Below are positions 1 through 12,796 of a DNA stretch of 64,000 bases, piece after piece. The notes beneath the pieces are model-generated. The model did no database searches. It worked only from the letters and a program-made list of their open reading frames with translations, and was not told where the DNA came from. Source of the DNA: Diorhabda sublineata (taxonomy: Eukaryota; Arthropoda; Insecta; Coleoptera; Chrysomelidae); NCBI RefSeq assembly GCF_026230105.1, contig NC_079477.1:4965001-5029000 (forward strand), given 5' to 3'. Position numbers and translations under genes: made by a program. Each line of letters begins with the position of its first letter. The first letter of the stretch is position 1.

Positions 1-3
1 AGG

Positions 4-742
4 TAGATCAGTTGATTGATTGGAACACTTCTATAAAACTAAATTCTCAAGTTTTAACTTAGGAAGGTAGCCACTTTAGCAGACATACAGAAGAGAGTGA
101 AATTAGCTTTTTTATTCGCAATATTTTAATCTTGTTTACGAGAGTGCATAGATATAGCTCGGCTGATCGATTATCAATTTCTTTTGCATCCAAGAAGTGT
201 AGTTACCTTTGACTTAACAACTAACGAAATGTAAGTTAGACCAGCTTGAACATTTTAGTTATTTTGTAACCTAATCCTGGCGTGCTTTGTGGTAAATCTA
301 ATCTTCTTGTTGATTCGTCGCAGATGTAGCTCAGCTCATCGATTATCAATTTCTTTTGCATCCAAGAAGTGTAGTTACCTTTGACTTGACAACTAACGAA
401 ATGTAAGTTAGACCAGCTTGAACATTTTAGTTATTTTGTAAACTAATCGTGTGCTTTGTGGTAAATCTAATCTTGTTGTTGATACGTGATTATATCATTT
501 GTTTTATTTTATTGTAGAAAATTACGAGTATCTGGCAGAAATTAAGTACAAGAAGACAAAGGGTTAGTTTTAATTCGTAGCAACCAAGAAGCCTCAAAAG
601 ATATTACATAAAGTGCGCACAAATAGTTTGCACACCAAAGCCTTAAGTATCTGTTTCAAGCATTATGAAAGGTTCTCAACCATGTATCATAGCTAATACA
701 GGAAAAAAAGTACCAAAGCTTTGTAATCAATCAACTGATCTA
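4..742. mobile_element. Element with 18-bp terminal inverted repeats (MITE-like)
   Basis: The 18 bases at 4-21 (TAGATCAGTTGATTGATT) reappear as a perfect reverse complement at 725-742. The ~740-bp interval has no long reading frame and contains a tandem duplication (155-489). Inverted ends plus a non-coding interior suggest a non-autonomous DNA transposon. The left end is at the window edge, so the target-site duplication cannot be tested, and the two arms could instead belong to a larger element. The superfamily is not recognised. Confidence 0.45.
155..489. repeat. Tandem duplication, ~172-bp period
   Basis: A block starting with TAGCTC at 155 is repeated from 327, with only scattered substitutions and a small indel. 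Both copies carry the same run through GATTATCAATTTC, GTAGTTACC and ACCAGCTTGAACATT. It lies inside the inverted-repeat element at 4-742. Confidence 0.75.
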
Positions 743-1470
743 ATTGACATACGGTATATTGTTGAACCAGCAGTAAATAGATTTTCCTAGAATTACATGT
801 ATAAAATTGGAACCAAACCGATAAGCTGAGCTTTATCTGGATATGCTTCTGATCGAGATATACTGTTTTACATTCTTTGCACGTTGCTTAGCTTGAGGTC
901 AAGAGGTTGAGTGGCTCATATAAACGACTGAGGGTAAATAAAAGATAATATGATATAACCCAAAATTCAATTCGGTGGACGTACTAGAACTAGGATTGAA
1001 AATCGTTGTTATGAACCCCACTTTTTGTAAAAGATATTAAACAAAGCAAAACTAAAAGCAATCCGTTCCTTTGGTGTTGCTAAAACAAACATACTGATTA
1101 GATCTCGAAATTCAGTTATTTAAATTTACATAAAATACCAACGGAGACATATGGAAATTAACCCAAATAGTAATGTATAGCCTCGGCTAGTACGATGTGT
1201 TATTTTAGTCAGAAATCTTTTGATAAATAATTAACAGATTTGAATCAGGTAAATATACATTAATGAAGTAGTCGTATTGGGGTGTGTTTCTAATTGAATA
1301 TTAGATAAGCATTTAACGGATGACATCTTCAGCAATTGGGATGTTTTTGAATTAATAGATTTCTTCTCATTATGATGCTTTGTCTCTAAAATCCCAAATT
1401 TCTACTTTTGTTTTAGTAATTCTCAAAAACCAATTTATAGGTTATAATTGGCACTTGGATTATTTTTAAG

Positions 1471-4400
1471 ATGGTTAAACTACTGAATTTAATAATCATT
1501 AGTTACTTTGGATTATGTTTTGGAAAAAGTGATGTTACTATAGTCGATAAGTCTAACGTCTTTTTGAGCAGGAGAAAACGTTTTTTAATGTTTCCCCCTG
1601 GAAGCAATATGGCGGTAAGATTTATTTACATTTTATTGTTATTAAAAATCTTCAGATTTTTGTTATTAGAAAATTATTTTTCCATTATGTAAGTTTGAGA
1701 AGCTTAATAAATATTTTGATTCAAAGATTTGTAAAGTGTAGCGTTATATACAGATAAGAAACCCAACAAAACAGTTCTTTAGCGTAGGAAATTTATTTGT
1801 GGACAAGATCCAAGGGTGTCCTCAAAGCATTGAAATTGAACAAAGGAAATTTTGAGAACAGAAACTACAATCATGGAAGGATAATAAAGCTTAAATGTTA
1901 GACCAAAAACAACGTAGATTTAAGGAAGCCTTCAAGAAAAGATATTCAAAATTAGCAACCATCTTTGATCAAATTTAACTTGGAATATCAAATTTGGGAT
2001 CCAATCATACTTGAAATGCAATTATTGAGAAAATTAAAATTGAAAAACCTGATTTTCAACCAAATATAACTTAAAAGTTATAACTTAGAAAAGTTACATT
2101 GCAAACAAATTGACTTTGTTGATAAGATTTTTGACCCAATTGAACATGGAGAAACCAATTTGCGACCAAATAAATCTTGGAAAGTCATTTTTCCACCAAT
2201 TTAAGCTGGGAAAAGGAGATTTGCAATTAAATTGGAATTTAAGATTAAATTAAACTGGGAAAATTCAACCAAAATTTGAAAAAGCCAATTTTTGAGTAAA
2301 TAATACTTGAAAAAGCCAATTTTTTATTAATAAAACTTGGGGATTCCTTTTTCTACTAAATTAAACATAGGAAAGCTAAGTTTTGAATAAGTCGTTTTTA
2401 CTAAATTTGGAAAAGTCAATTTTGAACCAACTTGGAATTGTTCATATTAGCATAATCCAAACTGTAGGATAATAAAACTTGGAAAAGCCAATTTTTTACC
2501 AAATATAACTTAGGAAATCATATTTCCACTAGATTAAACATGTAGAGTCAATGTTCAACCAATGAGGAATTATAGATATTAGGGAAATCAGATATTTCAC
2601 AAAATGAAACTTAGAAAAGTTAATTTTTAACTAAATTAATCTAGGAAAATTCAATTTTGAACAAATTAAGTTTGACATAAGGCGTTTTTCACTAAATTTG
2701 GAAAAGTCAATTTTTCAACCGACTTGGAATTGTTCGTACTTAGAAAATCCAAATTGCGAGACAATAAAACTTGGAAAAGCCAATTTTAATCAAATAAACT
2801 TACGAAATAATTTTTCCACTAAATTAAACATGTAAAGTCAGTGTTCAACCAATGAGGAATTATAGATACTAGTAAAATCGGATATTTCACATAGTGAAAA
2901 CTTAGAAAACCTAATTTTTGGCTAAATTAATCTTGGAAAATTTAATTTTTGAACAAATTATGTTTGGGATAAGTCTTTTTCCACTAAATTTGGAAAAGTC
3001 AATTTTCAACCAATTTCGAAATGTTCATAATAGGAAAATCCAAATAAAACTTAGGAAATAGTTTTTCCACTAAATTAAACATGAATGAAAATTATAGATA
3101 GTAGGAAAATTGAATATTTGGCAATATGTAACTTATAAAAGCCAATATTGGCCTAATTAAACTAGGAAAATTGAATTCTTGAACAAATTAAATTTGGGGA
3201 AAGTCGTTTTCCACTAAATTAAATTTGGAAAAGTCAATTTTCAAATTGAAAACAATAAACTAGAAATATCCAATTTTTGGGAATTGAAAGAACCAATTTC
3301 TGACCAAATGACTCTTCATAGAGTCATTCAGATGCTTTCTATAACTAACTTAGTAAGCTTATTAGCTTGTACTTTAGGAGGATGCACTTTTTCTGTCTTC
3401 TAGAATACTTAGTTTTCCCTATTCTCTTATCTTGTTTTTAGTAATATTGAATGAAGTTAAATAACATCATCCGTTGATAAAGCCATATTGTAGTATTTCA
3501 ATCGTTATTTCGCTTAACTCATTATTTTATATTCTTCTTGTTTTTTTTTCTTATCATCCATTTTCCATATCTGTCCACGTTCTAGTTGCGTCTTCGTTAA
3601 TTTTACCATAGAATTATTATAGATTTCCACAGCTGGAGTAGCGGCATTATTGAGATCTCAACCGACAGGAATCAATGTTCTTGGAGAGATGGACTGTCCG
3701 TTTGCTTTACCAAGCGATACAAGAATATTACGACGATCTAATTGGATCAAACGACATAAAAGGGAAATATATTCTACACTGAAAGAAGCGTTAACAATGT
3801 GAGTTTTATATCGAAGTCTTTCTCGTTTATCGGTTGCTGGTTTACATGTGAAACAATATTTTAAATACTAGCTATATAAAACAAATAATATGTATTATTG
3901 TTACAGAAATGGATTTAATGGAACAGCGTGTGTATCAAAAATGATTTGCGATGCTAAAAAATATGTGCCAATGAAAGGAAAATCTATGATCAAAGATATT
4001 CTCTTGCTGGTTTTCGAGTAAGTAGAATATATGATTTAAGGACTTTTCGGAAACTATGATCGGATTAACCTGATATGAATGTTCGAAAACTAACCCGGAT
4101 CACGTTCATTGATCTGATCTGATCGAGTTAATCGGGGCTTATCATGTGTTTTGATCCTTTCTACTCTGGTAGACCGGTGGATAAATGCGATCAGTTGAAG
4201 GGTTGTTTCATTTGTCAATGGTTATGGTTTTTTAACTTTAAAAGTTATTTATTCTCCTTAAATGACTGTCTACTAATTATTCTCATGAGCAGCATCATTG
4301 ATAGGTTACAGAGGTTTGTGGTTTTTATATTTTCAGTACTGCAGCTCATTAATTTCTAGCTTTAACAAATATTACACATCTAAAATATATTATACTACTA

Positions 4401-4732
4401 AATAAATATCATGGAAAAATTAACGCACATAAAAGTAATTGGAATCAAAAGTTCGTGTTAAATCTTGTTTTAAATTCCAAAATTAAACGTGGCGTTTGGA
4501 AACTAGGATTCTTAATCAGGTGATCTACTGGAACTCCAGTTACAGTTTCCGACAAACCCTTTATTTAATAAATTTCAGTACTATTCTGTGTGTATCTATA
4601 CGTGAACATGTTTTCAGTTACTCCGAAGAAGACTTCAATAATGAAGAACTATGTTCAGAAAATCTAGAAAAAAATTGTCCAATGTCCATTATGGAACACG
4701 TTTTAGAAGAAGTTACATCATTAAACGATTGA
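1471..4732 (+). CDS. DM4/DM12 family secreted protein, four exons
   Basis: Exons chosen by frame and splice consensus: 1471-1614, 3623-3798, 3907-4017 and 4579-4732, giving about 194 residues. The N-terminus is a signal peptide (MVKLLNLIIISYFGLCFG). It is followed by the hallmark basic-hydrophobic motif RRKRFLMFPPGSN at about residues 34-46. The middle of the protein has GEMDCPFALPS. The third exon has NGFNGTACVSKMICDAKKY and ends in hydrophobic DILLLVF. The last exon has the paired cysteines LCSENLEKNCPMSIMEHV. This order (RKRFLxFP, then the GxxGxxCxxxxICE-like block, then the C-terminal CPxSxxxxV) is that of the insect DM4/DM12 family, whose members are small secreted cysteine-containing proteins of unknown biochemical role. 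Donors are GTAAGA, GTGAGT and GTAAGT. Intron 1 (2.0 kb) is largely occupied by a degenerate minisatellite. The start of exon 4 (acceptor TTTCAG at 4573-4578) is the least certain junction. Confidence 0.8.
1960..3310. repeat. Degenerate ~32-bp minisatellite with ~290-bp higher-order unit
   Basis: The stretch is built of loosely conserved units around AACTTGGAAAAGCCAATTTT followed by CCAAATTAAA, each about 30-35 bp. Over it lies a longer period: AATAAAACTT with its context recurs at 2471, 2763 and 3043 (292 and 280 bp apart), with shared neighbours such as ATTAAACATG and CCAATGAGGAATTATAGATA. It sits within intron 1 of the DM4/DM12 gene. No coding potential was seen. Confidence 0.75.
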
Positions 4733-5420
4733 TAGTTGTATTAATAGCCGCTAAATTAAAGAAATGATATATAATATTTTCTCATTTTAATTTTCCTCGT
4801 ATATTTTTAATTTCTAAACATACAATTTATTTTTTATTATTTTTCTCTATAGCTTTCATTTCTACAATGGAAAACACGGAATCTTGAAATGGTTCCATTT
4901 CGGAGATGTCTAAACAGATGTCTTAAATGAATTTCTTCCAATTCGTGAAGTACCCAAATATCAAGCTTCAAAGGACATGTCTAAACAGAAATTACGATAA
5001 GTTAATTATAACCTTTGCCAAATTTAATTCATAGTAAGAGTACCTACCTGCTATCTTTCTTTGATCAACATTTTTCAAATTCAACAAACAATAAATATAC
5101 ATCAATTATAACCGAATTCGATTCACTTTACTTGTCTGTATTTCCCCGGAATATACGCCATCTCACGAGAGGAAGCATGAGGTCGGTTGATCCCTTTTGC
5201 TTCTGACGAATATTGACATAATGGTCATAGTTATATAGAATACTCAACTCATAGCCTCATTGAAAATATCTACAATGGTTAATAATATAAATATATAAAA
5301 TAATATAATAATAATAAGATTTTTCGTTGCACGAAATAAGTATTTCCAATCAAATGAAAATAATGAGATAAAATTGTTATCATCGACATATCGATACGAA
5401 AAATAGTTTAAGATGAAATA
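4733..5420. other. Gene-free AT-rich interval
   Basis: The 3' flank of the DM4/DM12 gene. Short open frames only; nothing recognisable. Confidence 0.5.
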
Positions 5421-5945
5421 TTAAGTTGGCGAGAAAGTAATATCGGTTTTGTAGTATAAAATAAAACCCTTTTTTTTCAACAAAGAATACTTTTTAATCA
5501 ATCATATATTTTCCGTTTTGCTGGATGACCTTTTGCCATGTTTCTTTCAGCTTCATGATTCCGCGCTCATAAAATTTCTGGTTCTTATCAGCAAAAAACT
5601 GTACCAGGTGGGATTAAAGGTTATCGTCATCTATGAAAGTTTGACCATTCAAAGAATTTTTCAAGCTGCATGGGGGATGTGGCATCACTTCCCAACCAAG
5701 CTCCAATAGTTTCCCACGAGTTGCCAAAGATTTGTGAGGCCTTGATTTATCATGGTGGAAACTAAACCCCTCCGATTTGACAAATCTGGCAATTTTTCTT
5801 TGATTGCTCCATCCAGTTTCATTAATTGTTAACAGTAAACATCAGAATTGATGTCTGGTTCCTTGGAAGTAGCTCAAAAATCACAACACCTTTGTAATCC
5901 CACCAAGCTGACAGCATGAGCTTTTTTTGTTGTTTTTCAGCTTTT
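5421..5945 (-). mobile_element. Mariner transposase fossil, 3' half
   Basis: On the minus strand the translation, across frame breaks, gives pieces typical of mariner transposases: KLMLSAWWDYKGVVIFELL and NQTSILMFTVNN near 5940-5830, ELGWEVMPHPP near 5710-5680, and the C-terminus KFYERGIMKLKETWQKV near 5575-5530. At 5421-5450 there is a mariner-like terminal repeat (TTAAGTTGGCGAGAAAGTAA). The 5' half, including the DNA-binding domain and the first catalytic aspartate, is absent. Frame shifts and stops show it is dead. Confidence 0.8.
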
Positions 5946-6834
5946 TATGTGTTATGAGTTATTCAAAAAATAAAGCAACGCTCTCTATTAGTAAAAAGCG
6001 TAAGTACTTAGTTGCCAGCCTTATATTTGAAACACAACAAAATATTTTTCATTTAATGAACTACAATAAAAACATTTTTATAATCTATTTTTATGGATGA
6101 GAGAGTAGCAAAATAATAAAACATTTGTGAGACGATTCAAATATTATACCACGAGTATTTTCGCATAAAATATTATTTGAATGAATATACACAAATGATG
6201 CATTTCTTTTCTCACAGAACCGGCATATTATTCGAATTTAGTGGGAAGTAACTTAATATTCTTTGATTTTAACCAATTAAGAGCGATATTGTACATCAAG
6301 CGTATTATTTTGCAAATTATGCGAGTCGGCTAAACGAGTATGTTGTAGAATAAAAAGTAATTGAATATTAAATACAATGAACAATTATGAAATAAATATT
6401 TGTTTATTATCTCCATTGTGACAATAATATTAGTAACACTGAAATATAGTAAATATGATTAGTTATTGTTTGGAGTGCAGTGGAAATATTTTCAATATTT
6501 ACTGTTATTTTTAAAGTTTTATTGTCCGCAATAAGTACAAATGCAGTAGGTAAATAAAAATATTAATGATAGCACCAGCATTATAGTTTTGAATATACTA
6601 TTGCCGAAAAACTATTAATATTTATTAGTATTAGAAACTGTAAATATTATTTTGATTCATATTGCTATGGAGATAATGAGAATATATTGTGATATATCAT
6701 CAAAAAAAATTGTTTGCATAATAGTAAAGTTCATTGTAGATTAGATATTAAATTAATGAATTTTGTTTTAATTGTACTAAATGCCAACTGAAGATGGACC
6801 TTCTAAATAATGTTGTTCCCAAAAGTGCGAACTT
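5946..6834. other. Gene-free AT-rich interval
   Basis: Very AT-rich, only short frames, no recognised element. Confidence 0.5.
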
Positions 6835-8335
6835 TTGTAATAAAAATTGGGTAGTTGAAATTGAATCTAAAAAAGCCAATTGTTAACCAAATTAAACATA
6901 TAAAAAACTATTTCCGAGCAAAATTAACCCAAAATATCCGATTTTTAAGAAAGTTGATTGCAGAAAAAGCCAGTTTTCAACTAAATTGATATTATAAAAC
7001 CTGTTTGTGACTAAATTATATTTGTATATAGAGTGTGTCCAAACTAAATTTGTTAAAATCTATTTTTGTCCATATTAAACTTGAAAAAGTCGATGTCTGT
7101 AGAAAAGCCACTGTTTGAACAAACTAATTTTTAAAAAGTTGTTTTTTGATCAAAATAAATCTACTACAACCAATTTATGACCAAATTAATCTGAAAGACA
7201 ATCTTATGCCTAATAAACTTGGAGAAGCCAATTTTTGAATAATTGAATCACAAAAAAATCAATATGACTTAGGTACTTAGGTACCAAAAAAAATTTTTCT
7301 ACAAAATTCATCTGAGAATTTCCAAAATCTAAGAATACATATTTTTTTTTAAATTTAACAGAAAAAATTTACTTTTGACCAAACTAAATTTAGGAATTCC
7401 AGTTTGTTATTAAATTCAAAGAGCGTATTTTTAACTAAAGCTGTTTTACATCAAACCGAACTTTAAAAGCCAATAGTTGACCAAATTGAACACAAAAACA
7501 AAAAAAATTTTTCACCAAATAGAACTTTAAAAGCTTCTTGACCAAATTAAACTTAAAACCAATTTTATTCCCAATATAACTTGTAAAGACAATTTTTGAT
7601 CAAACTGAATTTGGAAAATGTAATTTTTAAAAGCTTTTCTCTAACCAAATTGAACCTAAAAAGGTCAGTTTTGACCAAAATAAACCCATAGAAATCAATT
7701 TTATGCCTAATAAAACTTGGAGAAGCCAAATTTTGAATAAATTACTTACAGAAATGCCAATATTCGACCAAACTGGACTTAGCAATCCCTTGTTTGGAAA
7801 AATCTAATACACAATTTTTTGCAAAATGTAACACAAAAACTAACTAACTTTAGACCAAACCAAATTTAAGAATTCCAGTTTTTTATCAAATTAACTTTGA
7901 AAGGCCTATTTCTGCCTAAATTGAACTCGAAAAAGCTAATTTACATCAAATTGAGCTTAAAAAACCAATAGTTGACCTAATTAAATTTAAAAATTCAAAT
8001 TTTCTACCAAATTGAACTTAAAACCATTTTTATTCCCAATATAACTTGTAAAGCCAATTTTTGATCAAACAGAACTTATAAAATCTAATTTTGTATTAAA
8101 TTACCTGAAAGCTCGTCTCTAACCAAATTAACATTAAAAAGGCCAGTTTTGATCAAAATAAATCCATAAAAATCAATTTTAATCCCAATTTTTGATGAAA
8201 CAGAATTTGAAAAATCTAATTTTTTATGAAATTATATGAGATTTTAAAAACTAGTCTCTAACCAAATTGACCTTGAAAAATCCAATTTTGACAAAAATAA
8301 ATCCATAAAAATCAATTTTATATCCAATAAAACTG
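6835..8335. repeat. Second degenerate ~32-bp minisatellite with ~476-bp higher-order unit
   Basis: Same style of unit as at 1960-3310 (AACTTGGAGAAGCCAATTTTTGA and CCAAATTGAAC). A longer period is visible: the block around ACCAAACTAAATTTAGGAATT at about 7380 recurs as ACCAAACCAAATTTAAGAATT at about 7856. Following blocks (GCCAATAGTTGACC, ACCAATTTTATTCCC, TCTAACCAAATT) recur in the same order. The copies are strongly diverged, so the array is old. Confidence 0.7.
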
Positions 8336-9290
8336 ATCCTAAAAAGCAAATAAAAATCAAATAAGCCAGTTTTTATGATGCCTTTCTCTATAAATGGGAT
8401 ATCAAACACTAGAATAATTTTTCTATTTGAACCAGAAGTTTCAGAGATGAACGCAATCATTCAAACAAAGAAAATAATCAGCATTATCCCACTATTATAG
8501 ATGAATAAGTAGAAAAATATCAATTATCTACGATAATTCATTAAAATAAAACATCTTGATTCTGTTGCAACAATTTTATTTGTAAAAACACTCTACAAAC
8601 ATAATAGAACACAAGGAAATTTTGTCCTATAAACAAACCTTATACAATAAAATACCTTAAAAAGCATAGAAAAGTTAATACATTAAAATATAAATAAATA
8701 AAGTTAAAACATTAAAAAATCGGAGAAGTTCAAGTATGTATTCATAGGTACATCTTATTAAAGCAGCTATTCCATTCTAATAGGTATTGTTTATAACACA
8801 TAACCTCCAAGAGATCCGCTGAACACAAATATTAAATTGATTGTTCAATCCAATTTTGGAAAAAAAATTAAATAACAACAGACAGGAATGGTAAAGCCCA
8901 TTTAAATAAATAATAAAGTTAACGAAAATAAATTCGTCGGAGCGATGTATATTATACAAATCATCATTCGAAAGTATGCAAATAGTGATCATGAAATTTG
9001 TATATAAACACACTGTGATAAAAAAGAAATCGATAATAGCATAAGATATGATTAATAAAGTAATAACTGATTCACTTCAGACTGACATAAGTAAAAATCT
9101 AGTATAATTAGTACAATTTTATAGTCGGTTCACGCAGATCAGAAGTTATTTCTTTATTTTACTTTCAGATTCCTAGATGGATCTGTCTATTTTTGTCAAT
9201 GATAATGACATAAAACTAAATAATTTTACGTTGATGGTGAAAGAAACCAAACATAAGGAGATCAAAAAAAGATGATATGAGAGCAGGAGG
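8336..9290. other. Gene-free AT-rich interval
   Basis: Only short frames in all six phases; no recognisable motif. Confidence 0.5.
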
Positions 9291-9505
9291 ACAACGTCTC
9301 AAGAAGAGCTCACAAGGAGGCTAAATATTCAGAATTCAATAGAACATTAAAGACTTATTAAAAGAAGAAGAAGAAGACTAAAAGAAAGTTAAAGGAACAT
9401 ACGGAAAAACCACATCAAGGAGACTACCAAAAAGATGAGAATACAGCTAGAGCTTCTCAAGAAAAGTTCAGAAGGGGGCTAAATATTCAGAATTAGACAG
9501 GACAG
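9290..9505. repeat. Short direct duplication, ~160-bp spacing
   Basis: CTCAAGAAGAGCTCA...GGCTAAATATTCAGAATT near 9299-9338 is repeated as CTCAAGAAAAGTTCA...GGCTAAATATTCAGAATT near 9457-9496, in purine-rich sequence. No element class recognised. Confidence 0.5.
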
Positions 9506-11505
9506 ACCCCTACAGGGTGTCGCTTTCATGATCACTAAATCGCACATTACAGTTACTACTGATTGAGTATTAACAAATATTATTTTTATATATATTTATT
9601 TCATATTTACAAGTAATAAATAGATACATCTCATGATGTCTCACTCCTATTTCAATAGTGCCATATTACAAAATAAAAATAAAATTGACATTCAAATTCC
9701 GCGTGAGGCGCCAAGTGTCACTATTATAATGAGTTACTCGTGACTGTACGTACCATGAAGAGTGCCGCAAGCCAGTATATTATCTCATTTCATCGAGAGA
9801 TGTTACAAAAAACAAAGCTATAGTGCCACACTGATTTTTATAAGAATTTTCAGACGCAGTTCGGCAACAGCTTTGACATAAATGGAATAAAAGCTTTATC
9901 TTCAAATATAAAAGTCATGAAATACGAGTGAAAACCTCCTATGAGAGTGAAGATTTCAAAGAAGTGGTTATAAGAAAGAGATGAAGAAAAATGATGAATT
10001 TGGTTCTGATCTCGCGAACAAAAAGAAAGATTTATTATCTTTATTTCAATGTGATACCCATTTTTTGATGTTGTTCTTCCTTACATTAAACGCAGATTTA
10101 CTTGAGTTTAAACACAACATTTGTGGGCGAGTTTTAGTTTAAATATTTTTGGAATTGATAATTTCATTTTTTTTTTCTCTTCCATTTAACGAAAATTCAA
10201 ATCAAGTCATATTTTGTTTCGTTCTCTATAATTCTTAACTCAACAATTCTAAATAAAATTAACATCAACAGTACTGCCATATCATTCGAAAAAAAACTTT
10301 TAAAACTGTATATAGATTTTAGATTACTTTTTACATAACTAATCAGTAAAGATATCTCGAAACTGTATGTGCACCAAATTTGGTACGCCTATGTACCGAA
10401 TTAACTGATCCAGAAAACATTTCGTTTATAATAGATTTTGTTACGGCTTTCCTGTAAAATTACCATCTTTGAAATTATGGCAGTATTAAAATAGGTGTGC
10501 GATATTAGAAAATTATTTACTCGCTTTTATTACTGATAATAATAAATTTATGATACATTTATACAAGATGGCTCATCAAAACTTTAAATGTTTTGTATAG
10601 TAGATATAGAGGAGAAATGGATCATTGATATGTCGAAATTAACTGAGTCAGAAAAAATTTAGTCCAAGTTGAAACCACTGACTCACAAAAATACAAACAA
10701 TCAGAGTTTGATAACCATTCGGTGAAATCTGATACCGAAATCATCTATTCAAAATACGACTCTCTAACAAAAAAACTTGGCAAGTACAAAAATCACAAAA
10801 AATTCATTATATGCATTACCCGGACAATTTCTGTTAATTGAAAACAAAACGGAGCTAGATGAAGTTACTTTGACTTCAAATTTGTATTCAGTTGGTCAAA
10901 ATATATGAAAATATACTTTTTGTGCGTCAGTGTAATGTTCATAAGGAGGAGAGTAATAAATTGTGGGCTAGAGCTTTAATTTTGGCAAGTAACAATTCTC
11001 CAAAAAAACAATCGAAAGACGCCACGAACGACGATCATCTATCGTATTCAATCAGCTTTAGCATAGCACTTTGTCTTGTCGGTCGGGCGCTAGATGCCAT
11101 TTTATTGCAAAAAATAAGTTTAATTTTATGATTTATTCTTCAATTATGGACTAGGACTGCGGTCCTAAGTATGGGCTAGGTCTGAGACAAATAATGCGCC
11201 TCCATTGAGACCTGACACTCAAATAGAAGAATCTACTTCTGGAATTGAACTTGCACCAACTTATGATAACAAACCTTCGTCTACCGAAATTTATCGCAGC
11301 AGTCTAGTCTAGTATCTGTTCATGACATAAGTCTCGTGCCCAACTAAATTAGAAAGGCATCTAATAGAGGTACAAAAGTTGCCGTGGACTTGGTTATAAC
11401 TTCATCGCCGTATAAAAATTGGAATAAATCAGAAGAAAATTGAAAAATAAAAAAAAGTAACCCAAGCAAAAGAAAAATAACTAAGTTGGAATTTCTGCAC
11501 TACAC
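9506..11505. other. Gene-free interval
   Basis: No convincing gene. A 79-codon frame at 10892-11131 lacks any recognisable domain and is treated as chance. Confidence 0.45.
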
Positions 11506-11840
11506 AACACTACATCAAGTTATCGTCTTCAGAAACTGAAGATAAACTAAATTCGATTAATTTGACTTATCTATACTATAGTTTAGTAGTTAGGGAATGT
11601 ATGTAACGATTCCTGTCAAGGAGGTCCAAGGAGGTAGGCTCAAATTTAAACTATTCCTTTCAGTCCACACTATAGTTTAGTAATTAGGGAATAAATGTGA
11701 AGATTCCCGTCAAGGAGGTTTTTCCGTTTGAATTATTTTTCGCGGGAGAGGGTTCATTAGTGGTAAATTTTAAATTAAAATAAGTAAGTCAAGCTAATAG
11801 GTTTTAGTTTACCTTCAGTCTCTGAAGACTGTTATCGAAA
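11506..11840. repeat. Inverted ~30-bp arms flanking a 94-bp tandem duplication
   Basis: The left arm at about 11518-11548 (TTATCGTCTTCAGAAACTGA) is nearly the reverse complement of the right arm at about 11808-11836 (CTTCAGTCTCTGAAGACTGT). Between them TATAGTTTAGTARTTAGGGA with its flank AAGGAGGT occurs twice (from about 11576 and from about 11670, 94 bp apart). Each arm is itself palindromic around CTTCAG..CTGAAG. This may be the end or leader of a transposable element, whose class is not recognised. Confidence 0.5.
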
Positions 11841-12199
11841 CGCGCGTCGGACAGTGTACTAGTGAGTTTAGGTGTAGTGGTACTGTAAATAGTGTGTTCA
11901 GTACAAAAGAAATTAGAAAACCAAGATCAGGGTCACTGAAGAAAGTGAAGGTGAAGAAGGTATCCAGTTTAAAACAAGAAAATGAATCAGGTGCCACCAT
12001 AGGAGAAGCTCCTGACTCTCAGCTGATGCAGCATATACATTTTAATTTTTTTTTTTCTTTTTTTTTCGAGAACGCAGTAGGATGTGTAATTTCTGGGTAT
12101 ATAATGACTGTGTTGAGCCAAGTTTTGATACATGTAATTTTTGTAAGTAAATTAAGTAATTTCTTCCACCTACCAAAGAAATTTTATTTCTTATAAGAT

Positions 12200-12796
12200 A
12201 AACATAAGTTTCTATGTGTCCCATATTTGAGTATCTGATACATATTTGACGCCTTTTTGCAATTTAATGCTCAGTTTAATAATATAATATTAAGAACACT
12301 GTTACTTCACTTCAAAAATATGTGATTATTTTTAAATCAATAAATGGTTAATATTTGAATTTTTTTTTTCATTTTTCAGCCCATATTTTGTTACATTCCT
12401 CTAAACACCGTCTGGTCCTTCGAGATGGGTATAAGCACGTGTAATGCTCAAAAAACCAGTCAGTGTTAGCAATTTTGAATGTTAGCGTGATGTAATTCAG
12501 ACTGGTGACTCGTCTATGAAAGTTTCATCCTTAAATATAAAATTAAAGTTACATAGAGATAATGATTCAATAATTTATCAATAAAAACATTATTGGTCAT
12601 ATCGATTAGTTACTATCACAAAATCAGTTTATTGCATACTAAGAGTAATATTTTAGTAAGTGTTGCAGTACGACGTCGTTAGTAGGTTTTCATTTCCCAC
12701 GTTTTCTAAAAATAACTATATTAAGAAAAAATACAACAACAAATAAAACATTACAGGTACATAATTTTTTCCTAGTTGCTCAATTTGAATGAGGAT
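12200..12796. other. Gene-free interval downstream of RagC
   Basis: Holds the 3' flank of the minus-strand RagC gene. No other gene seen. Confidence 0.45.

Noticed and set aside
11815..12224. Overlapping frames with a lysine-rich N-terminus near 11894
   Set aside because: The frame runs into poly-T sequence and has no homologue I can name; possibly part of an unrecognised element, not supported as a gene.
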